A model generated the notes under the pieces. It was not told where the DNA came from. It was given only the letters and a program-made list of their open reading frames with translations, and ran no database searches. Below are positions 54,301 through 64,000 of a stretch of 64,000 nt of DNA, piece after piece (within the stretch, counting starts at the first letter, position 1; each line of letters starts with the position of its first letter). The position numbers and the translations under genes were made by a program. Source of the DNA: Akebia trifoliata (Eukaryota > Streptophyta > Magnoliopsida > Ranunculales > Lardizabalaceae); contig CM030714.1 in assembly GCA_017979445.1 (NCBI GenBank), forward strand, positions 47,693,220 through 47,757,219, given 5' to 3'.

Positions 54301-55443
54301 TAAGGATGGTCTATATGGTCTAGAGATCATTCTCACCAAAAATCAGTCCATTTTGAAACTTCTAACTCGTCAAAAATAGCTTTAAAAAAAAAGGGACGAT
54401 TTACGGTTCTTGAACTTGTTTTGATAAGGTTAGAAGTTTCAAGATGTGCTGATTTTTGGTGAGGATGATCTTCTCATTGTAGAGATCATCCTCACCAAAA
54501 ATCAACTCATTCCAAAACTTTTAACCCATATAAGACAAAATAATTTAGTCATGGTGTGGGTTTATTAATTTGTGGGGTGTTTATATACTTATCCATGAGA
54601 TATAAGAGGTAATATCCTTTTAAGAATAAGGGCATACTTGTCCATGCTCAAAAAAACAAAGGGCATTCTTATTCGTGTTGAAAAAAGTGAAGTGCTTACC
54701 GCTTTAGCACTTTTTTTCAGCATCAAAATAGTGCTGAAAATATAGAGTAAACAAACGCGCTATTTTGACAAAAGTGCTGAATTTAATTTTTTTCAGCAAT
54801 AAGCGCTGAAAAATAGCGCAAACAAACACCACCGAAGTCTGGATACCCATGTATCAAAAACAAAGGTGGTGCTCTAATTTATGTCCCAACCAGTAGATTG
54901 CATGTTAAGTCCTGCCTTACCTACCAAAACACTAAAATAGGGAAGAACAACTTAAAGAATCAGAGATGTCCAAATTTCAAAACAAACAATGCATCATTTC
55001 ATACTTATAGTGATTTGACTTTCTACACTTGTGGCATATTGCTCTGGCATTATTTTGATACCCAACTTGTAGTTCTCTTAACATCGAAAGGTTTGCATCG
55101 ACAGGCATGGCAGCTATATGAAGAAGGAAAACTACTAGAGCTAGTGGATCCGACGCTAGAAGAATACCCAGAAGATGAAGTAGTAAAGTACATAAAAGTA
55201 GCCCTTTTCTGCACCCAAGCGGCAGCAAACCGAAGGCCTTCAATGACTCAGGTTGTTTCCATGCTCTCTAGAGACATTCGGTTGAATGAGAAGGAACTTA
55301 CGGCTCCGGGCTTCTTTCATTCTGGGGGGGAGTACAGTGGGACCTCACCTTCTTCAACAAATAAAAAAACATCATCCACCAACTCTACTGGCCAAACTGT
55401 CACTCATTATCCCGACGATATCACCGAAGTTATTCCTCGATGA
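48399..55443 (+). CDS. Cytoplasmic Ser/Thr kinase, CRPK1-like RLCK, copy 1 (6 coding exons)
   Basis: Exons 48399-48474, 50161-50273, 51332-51542, 51634-51871, 52734-52884 and 55105-55443 join in frame to 375 residues. A non-coding 5' exon probably ends at 47817 (GAG|GTAATT), with the ATG exon starting at 48397. The protein starts MNWCCFGTS; Cys4 and Cys5 are candidate palmitoylation sites, as there is no Gly2 for myristoylation. Kinase order: '[12 protein letters not shown]' loop, Lys75 in VAVK, His-Arg-Asp 171-173, DFG 191-193, '[11 protein letters not shown]' activation loop, '[13 protein letters not shown]', then a Ser/Thr-rich tail. There is no signal peptide, ectodomain or membrane span. 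It resembles Arabidopsis At1g16670 (CRPK1, a plasma-membrane-associated kinase that phosphorylates 14-3-3 proteins in cold), though orthology is not proven. Intron 5 (2.2 kb) is enlarged by transposon insertions. Confidence 0.9.
48784..49590 (-). pseudogene. Broken antisense ORF in intron 1 of kinase copy 1
   Basis: This is the counterpart of the intact minus-strand ORF at 61748-62335. Here the frame is broken: one base is lost at the 'catcacgaatc' site (the other copy has 'catcaccgaatc'), an extra segment lies near 49252-49266, and a block is missing near 49552. A second codon-like patch further downstream on the minus strand (48784-48990) contains '[20 protein letters not shown]' and is present in both copies. 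I do not recognise the protein. Confidence 0.45.
50301..50775 (+). repeat. 240-bp tandem duplication in kinase intron 2
   Basis: Units starting 'atgaaagtaatgagcatt' at 50301 and 50541 are near-identical over about 235 bases. The right gene copy has only one, truncated unit (from 63251), so this duplication arose after, or was lost since, the segmental duplication. Confidence 0.8.
53355..53735. mobile_element. Candidate TIR element in kinase intron 5
   Basis: Begins 'gagagctgctattggcacac' and ends with the inverse words 'gccaatagcagctctcc'. Inner 'ccaacttttacttattac' mirrors 'taataagtaaaaggtgg'. About 380 bases with no ORF. Confidence 0.7.
53771..54833. mobile_element. 1.06 kb non-autonomous TIR element in kinase intron 5
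   Basis: The left end GGTGCTGTTTGTT is the approximate inverse of the right end AACAAACACCACC. Subterminal motifs of the type 'agcgctgaaa' and 'agtgctgaa' are repeated many times at both ends, a pattern typical of hAT or CACTA subterminal binding sites. The AT-rich interior has no transposase. A family B MITE is nested inside at about 54245-54545. Confidence 0.65.
54245..54545. mobile_element. Family B MITE nested in the intron 5 element
   Basis: A long hairpin: 'atatgggttaaagtttttgg' near the left end mirrors 'ccaaaacttttaacccatat' near the right, with 'aaaatcag' and 'ggatgatct' arms between. Being inside the larger element, it inserted later. Confidence 0.7.
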
Positions 55444-57239
55444 TGATCTAGAGCTTGAATGCGGTCATTTTTAGTGAAACCAACATAATTTTGTAGAATC
55501 GGTTGTATTTTTTATTTTTCATGGATAGGATAAGACGAAGTTACCTGCAAATGCCCCAGAGGCTTCATAGTTGATCTTTTGCCTTTTGGGTTCTTTCTCC
55601 TACTTCAATTGTTTCTTATTGTTAATTGGAGAATCTTAGTTGTTTCTACATATCTGAGACGTTTTGACACATGGAATCATAAATGTCAGGTAGTATCTGA
55701 GATTGGTAGAAGTGTGAACTGTTGATTTTACTTCTACGTTCTATACCTTGGTAGGCATCAAAATTTTGAGTAGGCTCTTACACGCTTTATGAATCAAAGT
55801 AAAGTCGCCCCTAAAAGCGGGAAATAGGTTCGTGTGTCCAAATTGGGCCTATTGATTGGGATATGACTTCTAAAGATTGGGTTTGGATTTTCACAGATAA
55901 AGTTATAAATCTAAGTGATCCACATTAAATATTGGGCTCATACACTAAATAAAAATGGGTTAGCTCATGGTTAAGTCTAAAATCCAATGAAATGAATTTG
56001 ATTAATAACCAAATCATATTTAAACCAATTATGTAAAATCCATCTAAGAAAGGGTCATAATGGAAAATACTCTCCTACCCTAAGTTTATAAATATCAAAG
56101 CCTCTCTCATTTGGAAAGGGACCTTGATCACTTTATCTGAGAATACAAAAGCTCTTCTTTTAAAGAAGAAGAAGCTCTCAAGTCCTCCTCTAGAGATGAA
56201 GTAAAATTTTTGAAGATTGACTCGGATTTCGATTAAAGAGAAAATCAAACCTAAAACCCTTCTCTGAAAGTCAAGATACCATTCTTAGTCGATCAAGTGT
56301 GAAGTCCAAAGAGAAGAAATTCATACAAAGACTTTACAGAAGATCACACACAACAAAATCACCATCAAAACAACCTTCTCAGTTGATCAAGTGCAAAGTC
56401 TGGAGAGAAGAAAACTACACACACATCAATACTATTTTTGTACTTGACTGTTAATTAAAGGATAGTACTGAGATCTCTATCTCCCACTCTCATCAAAATA
56501 AATAAATATCATTTGAAATCTCTTGTCACAAATCTTGAAGTAGATCTGTGAAATTTATTGTCGAGAATCGTTTCATGTCAACAATGATAACAAATTTATT
56601 AAACTCCCTCTCTATATCAGTAAATATGGCATCATCTGCTCATCAATACCAATCTTGGAACTAAAAAGTTTGGATGATCAAAAGAAATATCCAATTAGTG
56701 AACAATTTTAGATCCTAGATCTAACATAGGGTCATACTTGTGCAGGATCATACAACTTGAAATGAAAATTTACGATACTCTTGCACTGTCTATAGGTTTC
56801 AATTTCTACGATCCTAATATCATAGGACAAGTGGGTACCCTATGATTTCATCCTATCAGTGGATTCCTTTTGACATGGAAACATAGCAACCAGATGCTCA
56901 TAGGATGATTGAAGAGAGAATAAAACAATACATGTCATAACTTCATTTCCCATCACAAAACAACATGAAAAATTGAATCATGTGTTGTGGTTTGTGGAGC
57001 CTGATAGTATTGGTCATTAACGAGGTACGGTTAATCAAGCACAAGTCCCGTCAGACGAGCTAGCATATATACCCACCCAAGGGTATTCTTGTAATTTCAC
57101 TAATATTACGTAAAACCCTAACCATGTTTCCTGGGGTATATATATTTCTCATTTTTGGTGAAATGGTATAATCTTTAACTGCGAGTTTTCTCTTCATGGT
57201 GGAATCAACATGATCCATGGACGTACCTCAATCTTGAAT

Positions 57240-57466
57240 ATGGATTTACAGTTAGGGCACTTGTGCCTGCAAAATTTTTAAGAAATGACACTATCCTCTT
57301 TAGAATTTGATATATATTTGAGTTTGCCCCCCTCTCCTCCACCCCCACAAACTTTTGGTGTGGATTTACAGTGGGGGCACTTGCCCCCGCAAAATTTTTA
57401 AGAAATGATATTATCTTCCTTAAAATTTGATATATATTTGAGTTTGCCCCCACAAACTTTTGACAG
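57240..57466. repeat. Imperfect tandem repeat, about 120 bp unit
   Basis: Units starting 'tggatttacagt' at 57240 and 57360 share 'gcaaaatttttaagaaatga' and 'tttgatatatatttgagttt'. The minus-strand open frame across them is a repeat translation, not a gene. Confidence 0.8.
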
Positions 57467-58639
57467 TTCTCCCTACCCAACTCAAGTTTTTGGGTTTATT
57501 AGAACCCTTCCATTTAGTTAATATTTGATAGTTACTCCTAGGACTGGCAATTGATCGATTTGATATTGGACCAGTGCTACTCCAATACCAATCAAATTTT
57601 TTTTAAAGATGTACCTGATTTGATTCGAACACATGCCTTATTTTCAAATTATCAATGTTCAAAAAAATTTAAAAATATAAATCATATAAAATTAAAAAAA
57701 AATTTACTTTCCTACTACAAATATGAAGGGAAATTAAAAAGAAAAACGTTTTATCTTTACGTATTTATATGAAATTAAGAATAATAACAAAAATTATTGA
57801 AATATGTTCGGATCAAATTTTTTATATATATTTATCGTATTGGGGTACATCTGAGTCTGACCGAAATAATTTCGAACCTAAGATTTCAATCCAAGTCAGA
57901 TCATTGCTAGCCATAGTTAATCCCACCCCCACTGATGACATTACCCATTGACTTAGGTCTTTTCTTATAAACTTATGAGAAATGATTTAAATGCTCTTTT
58001 CTACCACCTCTAACAAAAAACCCATGAATTTCTCCTCAAACCACTCATCTTCATGTTCTTGAACCTTATCAAGCAACTATAATTTGCATCTACTACAAGA
58101 AAATCTTGGCACCACCCTTGATCTTGAGGGAACCATGTAAAATCTCCATGTTTCTTTTTGTAATTGCATCTTGTTTTCTTTCTCTTGATTCATGATCTTA
58201 GTCTAATTGCACTTGTTTTTGTGACATCATGGTTCCTTCATTTGTTGTGTGTGACATGAAAGACTTCTCCTTTAAACCCCATAGAGCTTTGCAGAAACAT
58301 TGTTGAATTAGTTAGTTCATCTGAGACTGATACTTGCTAGAGGTTGAAATTGATCTTTGGATTAAACTTTCCACTTTAAACATTATGTTAATTTTTTTGC
58401 ATCAATCTTTATTCATTAACGCTCTGATGCCAATTATTGGAACATAGTGGATAAGTATCAAGAATCTATAAGAATATACAACAAAAACAATGAGAAATAG
58501 TAAAGTAACCAACCACACGTACAAGTTAAAAAAACATATGGTTCAATACCCATAACTTCATATTTGTAATCCCCAATAGACCCTTTGAGCCCTTCCGACT
58601 CCCACCCCCAACAAAAAAAAAAATCTTTGGAGTATCCTT

Positions 58640-58818
58640 CCAATAATGATTTTTGGACACCCCCTTTGACATACGCCCCCATCACAGAATGATAGATCAT
58701 TTACCTAGGGATGCACAAAATAATAAATCTTTCTTTGTATATCTTGAGGCAAATGATCTACGGTTCTGTGATGGGGGCATATGCCAGAGGGGGGCGTCAG
58801 ATTATCACGAGTCTTACT
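58640..58818. mobile_element. Family A MITE
   Basis: The left end 'aatgatttttggacaccccc' mirrors 'gggggcgtcagattatcacg'. Inner arms 'atacgcccccatcacagaat' and 'attctgtgatgggggcatat' style sequences are near-perfect inverses. One of the best-preserved family A copies, about 175 bases. Confidence 0.75.
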
Positions 58819-59593
58819 ATTATAATGACTAGGGTGAGTATTGTTAATACAAATCCACAATAATTAATATTTTTAAAATTCCAAAATATCTTTAGATAGA
58901 TCCATTAATATATTCAAAGCTATCTATGTACATGAATATATCTTTACTATTATAATTAGACTATCAATAGAAAATTCTTATAACAATCTCTCAAATTAAT
59001 GCTAAATATAATTTTAACTTTAATATATTTGAAATAATCTGTCTAAATCTAATGTATAAAATAGAGCAATACCTTTATTTGTCCTAGTAATCTAGAGCGT
59101 GTCTCTTCCCTAGTATATCTAAAAACGAATGCTTGGGATAATTTTGGGCTCACTCTTACCCCTTTTCACATAGAGGAAACTTAAGCCCACTACTCAGGGA
59201 CAACTCTCCCTTTTCTTACTTCAAATTATTTTTGGACCACACTCCAACAAAGTCAACATGAATACAAATACGGTAAGATAACTATCTGATCTAGTTTGGA
59301 TTGGATCAAATCTGATTTCTCACATTTTATCTGATTGGGATCTTATCAGATATCCAAAACCGACCAGATAGATTATCCTTTTATGATCTTTATTATTGTA
59401 GAGATCCTTATTGGAACCCAAATCCTTGATCTTGATCCAAAGTTATTGGAATGGATGGATTTCGGGATTGAATCCGATCCATTGACAGAGCACTAAATTT
59501 AAGGATTTTCATCAAGGATCATGACCATATCATTGCTTATTTGGATATTGTGTGTCCAACAATGTTGGGCACTAGAATTTTGCTTTAGGGCAC

Positions 59594-60126
59594 GGTAGAG
59601 GATTAAATTGGTAAAGCATCTGGACCCAACACATGTCTTAAACTGAATTTAGTGGAAGGTCAGAAATACATAACTTTAGTTGTGGTAGCTAAGGCACCCA
59701 ACTTAGCTGAAGGGCAAAGCTGAAGTATCAGCTCTGCCTGGTATATAAACCAAGCAGGGTAGAATTGTGGGTTGTCTTCGAATCAATCTAGATCCCTTAA
59801 TTTCAGAGAAGATCCCAGGAATCAAGAAAATGGATAACGGAATTCATGCGAATCTTTTCTTTTCTTAATAACTTATCCTAAAAGTAAGGAATCCCAGCTA
59901 GAGATTCCTTGAATGTTAGGCATCTCGAGGAGATTCCTTATTCGAAGAGATTTCTAGAAAAATCTATAAATAGAGAAGGAAACTTAGAGGGAAGAGATTG
60001 GAAATGTAAGAGAGTCCATTATTGATTAACTTGAGAACTAACATAATCGGGGGGGGGGGGGGGGGGGTATCACCACTCAACAAAGGAAGCATAAACTTGA
60101 AATCACCTCTACAGGCATCTCATTGT
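59594..60126. mobile_element. Extra block in the right copy, LTR-like
   Basis: Copy 1 goes directly from 'ggcac' to 'caaatagt', whereas copy 2 has about 533 additional bases between these words. The block contains a TATA-like 'tataaatagagaagg' near 59965 and a run of about 18 G near 60050-60067. It looks like an LTR or TRIM fragment inserted after duplication, but I cannot define clean termini or a target-site duplication. Deletion from copy 1 is the alternative. Confidence 0.5.
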
Positions 60127-61138
60127 CAAATAGTGAGATTCATGATCGAGTGTAGCAACACCTAACTTAATGACATAGGTAATCAACTATATTTCTTTTT
60201 TATTCAAGTACTAAATCATGTATGGTACCATCAATATTTTGTGATGGTTCTGATGTAACTACTTACAATGTTCTCTCTCTTCATAAAAACATAAGAACTA
60301 TTTAATCCAATATTTTTTTTTTTTGTTTTTTTGAAAGAAGTAACGGTAGTTTTCTGTAACGGGGTGTGGGAACGCTTGAGCGAACCATCTGTGACAGTGA
60401 CTGAGTACCGTTTCTTCTACTTCGAAGCCAGAAAGAAGAAAAGTATAGACGAAAGAATAAACAGTGTGAAACTAAGAAAATGGAGATTTTCTAGGAAATG
60501 TTGACCCTCAAAAGGTGACCAATTTTTTTATATATTTCTTGGGTCTGAAAAATAGGCGAAAAGTTCAATTTCGAAAAAGAATCGCTTTAATCTCGAGGTA
60601 ATTTTAAAGTTTTTTTTTTTTTTTCCCTTTAATTGCAACTGATTCTGATCATGTTTAGTAGTTTTTTTTTATTCTTTGATGTTCATCCATTTATAATTCC
60701 TTTTTCTTCTTGTTTTTAAATGTTTAAGAAGAAAATTATTTGGAAAATTGGATTGGAATCTGAAAAATGTAGTATTTTTGCTTCATCTTAGAGGTTGGCT
60801 TGGTAGTACCAATGAAAAAAATGAAGTTTTTTTGCTTAATGGTATGAGTTTGGTGTGATTTACTCAAAATAGATGTTATCAGAGTTGGAACTTTTCCAAC
60901 TTTCTTCTGAGCTGATCAATGGTCTTTTGAGTTCTTTTTATTCTTTATGGTTTAGTAGTTATGATGAACTATTCGAATTTCTTGGATACTTCATGTCATT
61001 TAAATTGGTATTACTCTTCAATTTTATTTATTTATTTTTTTAAATTTCTCCATTTAAACTAGTAATGGTCATTTGAGTTCTTTTTATTCTTTGGGTTCAT
61101 CTTGTCTAAAAGTTCGCAGCAGGACACTACACACAGAT

Positions 61139-64000
61139 ATGAATTGGTGCTGCTTTGGTATCTCAAGAGTAGAAAGAAAAAAGGACGCTACTTATAACCC
61201 TCAAGAATTAACTGGTGAGGTCATTTTCGTGGGTTATGCATAAATTTTTTAAAATGAAAGTTGCATTATATTTGTGGATATCTGAATCTAGCTGATGATA
61301 TTGTTAGGATTTAGGACATTATCCTATTTTTGTTTCATTTTGGTGTCAATTGAAATCATAAGGTAATTTATATGCGTGCATGCATGATTTTTTTTTTATC
61401 ATAATTGTTTCTTGTTCTACAAATTATGCAAAATTTGTGATTTTCAATGACAGTATCTTTGTTAAGGCCATTATCTCGATACCCCCTGCCACCACCCCCC
61501 TTTGCCACACATTACTGTTTCAATTAAATAATTTTGAGATAGATTACGAAGATAATTCTTTGCTTTGAAGCTTTTCTTGCCCCCAAACCTCTTGCCTAAC
61601 AATCTCTACCGTTCTTGAGGTAGAGGGGTTACATGAGAAGTTAACGATAGCAAAGTCACATTCTGGTGTCTTGACCTTATAATCTGAATTTCATCTCCTC
61701 ATCAAAGAACACCATATTCTAATAACCAAATTTTGAACACCAAATTTCTAAGGGGAAATTTGTCCAAACCTAACAAGCCTCATTGCTAAACTAGAAATTT
61801 CATCATAAAGTATAACCCATGGAATTAATAGATTAGTATCTTTGCCTTCAACGTTGGAATTCGTGTCCTGGGCACGTAAAACACGTTCACAAAAATCCGA
61901 ATTCTTATCATCACCGAATCTTTGGTTAAAAGTCAAACCAACCAAATGTTTATTTTTCTCAGATGAATTATGGAAGAAAAGAACATACTTGAAAGTTCTC
62001 AAGTTCATTCCTAAGAAAGTAGCTTCCGCAAAACAGTACCTTCGGATGTGCAGATTCCCTCCAAGAGATTGGACGCCCCAAAGGTTGTGCAACAAGGGGT
62101 GACTCAAAGTGCAAAAGAGGGTTCCATCTTCCCTTAATTGGACATGCTTATGCTCCTTTAATCTTTCATTGGGAAGAGTTTTCATATCCATATCTCCAAT
62201 TCCCTTCCCCCTTCCATATTTTTCAAATTCCAAATCAAGAAGCTTAGAGAAATGGTTTTTATGATTATATTGTTTTACCCAACCTTCTCTTCTTTCACTT
62301 AATATGCTTTCTATCTTATCAATAATCAGTGTCAAAATATGAATAGTTTTGTCTAGTTCATCTTATTGTTTTGTTTCAAATGAATTTATCATAAAGAGAA
62401 GGCCATAGGATAGAAAAAAAGAAGCTAAAGACTAAATGAATTCATCCTATGGATATTGAATCCGAGTCATGTCCTGCGGGATTTGGGTAGCTACCCAGCT
62501 CCATGTCTCTCTTGCAATTCATGTTGCACTCTTTCAAGACCATAGAACCATGGAATTTTAGCCCATCCCTTACCTACACAACAAAATTCAGCGTGATTGA
62601 TGATTTCTATCCACTAGGTTTAAGCTTTTTTCATTGTGGGTCTTATGAACGTGTCCATTAGTTGGTTTGAAGCACATGATGAAAGAAAACTTGAATTATT
62701 GATTAGTGAACATGCATACATACATCTAATTTAGGGAAGATGGAACCTTCTTTTTCACTTTGTGTCAACCTTTGTCTTACCACCTTTGGGCTTTCCAATC
62801 ATGCATAAACTGGGCAAGTCGTATGTATTAGTAATGAATAGTGAAGATATTTTAACGTATCTCATGCAGTTGCAGTCATGGATGTGTGGGTCATTATCTT
62901 AAAACGAATTTAACGTTCAATGTGTTGTCGCCTAATAAAACTTGGAAGTTCCTATATGCTACCTCATGTGTTGTAGATGATGCTGTACCTTGTATTGAAA
63001 TTTTGGAGTTTGTATAAAAAAAAAAATAGCGGGCTTTCATTTGTATAAAAAATTTGTTTTATTTCTCATTCTATTAATCCATGAAAGCCCAATTTTTTCC
63101 GTTCTGTCAGGATCTTTGCTGATCAATATCCAACTTTTTACTCACAAGGAACTGATATCTGCTACAAACAATTTTCATCCTAGCAATAACATTGGCCAAG
63201 GAGGTTTTGGATCAGTGTACAAGGTAAATGGTTTTTACCTGTTTCAGTCCATGAAAGTAATGAGCATTAGTCTTGCTGAGGAGTTGCCATTTGTTCAAAC
63301 ATGCTTTGACAATAGTTGTTTAGTCTCTTACATAGTCCAACTTTTCATTGACACTTTGGAAGGAGAGATCTTATGATTTTAATCAAGGTATTTTCATTCA
63401 TTAAAAAATAAATAAATAAATAAAAGTTAAAACCACCAGACAATGATACTCATCTGTCAAGGGCACGATTCCAGATGAGTTATAACATTCTTTTGAAGAA
63501 AATCAGTCATGAAAACGTTAATTTTTTGTGGTTTATAGTAAAATTTTACACTTGTGGACAACTTGTACACCCTTGAATCATCCTATGTTCTACTCAATTG
63601 GACATTGCATTCTTGTGAGAAATTTGATCCCACTCATTTTCCTTATTTTCCATTCTTGTGGTGAATGCTTTTTCTAGTGTATTGCTTGCTTGTTCTAAAG
63701 TGATAGAAATTAGCATTCGTATGGGAAGTACAACTAACAGATAACTACAAAAAAAAGATGAATTTAGTGCATTGCCTCCATGATCTGACTGCTTCAGTTA
63801 ATTTTCATACCCTCATGGACATGTTAAATATGGTTTTTGCCCTTTCTCATGTTCACAGTATATATTTTTACTAACTTTATTGTACTGTTTCTAGGGAATC
63901 CTTAAAAAGGGTATGCAAGTTGCTGTAAAGGTATTATCTGCAGAATCAAAGCAAGGGGTGCGCGAATTTTTGACTGAGATTGATATGATTTCAAATGTCA
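61139..64000 (+). CDS. Cytoplasmic Ser/Thr kinase, CRPK1-like RLCK, copy 2 (partial, 3' end outside window)
   Basis: Exons 61139-61214 and 63111-63223, then exon 3 from 63895 to beyond 64000, match exons 1-3 of the left copy with the same phases. The non-coding 5' exon would end at 60597. Exon 1 encodes the same MNWCCFGTS start. Exon 2 reads 'GSLLINIQLFTHKELI...' with several substitutions (Pro/Val to Leu/Ile, Arg to Gln, Tyr to His, Lys to Asn, and Arg to Gln in the glycine loop), and exon 3 changes a Thr to Met before the catalytic VAVK lysine, which is kept. No stop or frameshift is seen in the visible part, so it may be functional; the rest of the kinase domain lies outside the window. 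Confidence 0.85.
61748..62335 (-). CDS. Hypothetical antisense ORF, 195 aa, in intron 1 of kinase copy 2
   Basis: An open frame opposite to the host gene, starting 'MTLIIDKIESILSERREGW', with a middle '[20 protein letters not shown]' and ending '[12 protein letters not shown]'. It is richer in ordinary amino acids than the random ORFs around it and has no low-complexity bias, which suggests real coding ancestry. I do not recognise the family. The same sequence in copy 1 is frameshifted, so it is either a captured gene fragment or part of a spliced antisense gene: in copy 1 the 'GQIS' end is followed by a good donor (CAG|GTAAGG), and a codon-rich patch lies beyond. There is no evidence of expression. 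Confidence 0.4.
   Translation of the reverse strand: MTLIIDKIESILSERREGWVKQYNHKNHFSKLLDLEFEKYGRGKGIGDMDMKTLPNERLKEHKHVQLREDGTLFCTLSHPLLHNLWGVQSLGGNLHIRRYCFAEATFLGMNLRTFKYVLFFHNSSEKNKHLVGLTFNQRFGDDKNSDFCERVLRAQDTNSNVEGKDTNLLIPWVILYDEISSLAMRLVRFGQISP

Larger units (their letters stand above)
55444..59264. other. Intergenic region between the kinase copies, with retroelement debris
   Basis: After the kinase 3' UTR I see no gene. Around 56070-56720 the sequence resembles a Copia 5' part: a long LTR-like stretch, then 'atggcatcatctgctcatca' followed by a 'KVWMIK' gag-like word, with stops. Around 57000-57240 another LTR-like end occurs ('gatccatggacgtacctcaa'). Neither preserves domains, and both calls are weak. 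A 120-base direct repeat and a family A MITE are listed separately. Confidence 0.4.
59265..64000 (+). repeat. Right copy of the tandem segmental duplication (runs off the window)
   Basis: Homologous to 46970 onward. Differences include a roughly 530-base extra block at 59594-60126, a shortened (CT)n, loss of one intron 2 repeat unit, and small indels. The block ends beyond the window, so the full extent is unknown. Confidence 0.88.

Noticed and set aside
57205..57480. 91-residue minus-strand ORF with internal repeat
   Set aside because: The protein repeat simply mirrors a DNA tandem repeat of about 120 bases; no domain or gene context.

Overview
The window is nuclear DNA from a flowering plant, most likely a dicot or early-diverging eudicot with sizeable intergenic space. 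It is AT-rich. Genes have canonical GT-AG introns up to several kilobases long, and the protein families are plant-specific: a PPR editing-type protein, an AIRP2-type RING ligase, an FLS2-type receptor kinase and CRPK1-type cytoplasmic kinases. Much of the intergenic and intronic sequence is miniature inverted-repeat transposons, retroelement remnants and an old plastid-DNA insertion. No species can be named from the sequence alone.

Layout: (1) 1168-2745 (+) is an intronless E-class pentatricopeptide repeat gene. (2) About 3.4-9.3 kb is a transposon island of hairpin MITEs, many inside (TA)n tracts. It includes a 1.25 kb terminal-inverted-repeat element that carries a fragment of a transaldolase gene. 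(3) 9823-16099 (-) is a five-exon RING E3 ligase of the AIRP2 type; its introns hold an RTE-type LINE fragment and an LTR-like segment. (4) 16.2-25.7 kb has no gene I can support; it holds a tiny TRIM-like LTR element, several MITE families, a decayed plastid 23S rRNA fragment and a hAT-like MITE. (5) 25835-36281 (+) is a 20-exon LRR protein of the LRRC40 / plant intracellular Ras-group LRR type, whose reading frame I rebuilt completely (585 codons); one of its introns appears to be GC-AG. (6) 40033-43840 (+) is an FLS2-like flagellin receptor kinase in two exons. (7) 48399-55443 (+) is a six-exon cytoplasmic RLCK-type kinase (375 aa). A second tandem copy starts at 61139 and runs off the right edge. 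The duplicated block begins near 46970 and 59265 and carries along an unidentified antisense ORF in intron 1.

Functionally the genes are ordinary single plant loci, not an operon or cluster. FLS2 and the two cytoplasmic kinases make the right half rich in signalling and immunity kinases, but a joint function is not shown by the sequence. The points most worth a second look are the gene-fragment-carrying TIR element, the tandem kinase duplication with its antisense intronic ORF, the dense MITE families and the GC-AG intron. All intron-exon joins were made by hand from reading-frame continuity, splice signals and remembered family alignment; no searches were run.
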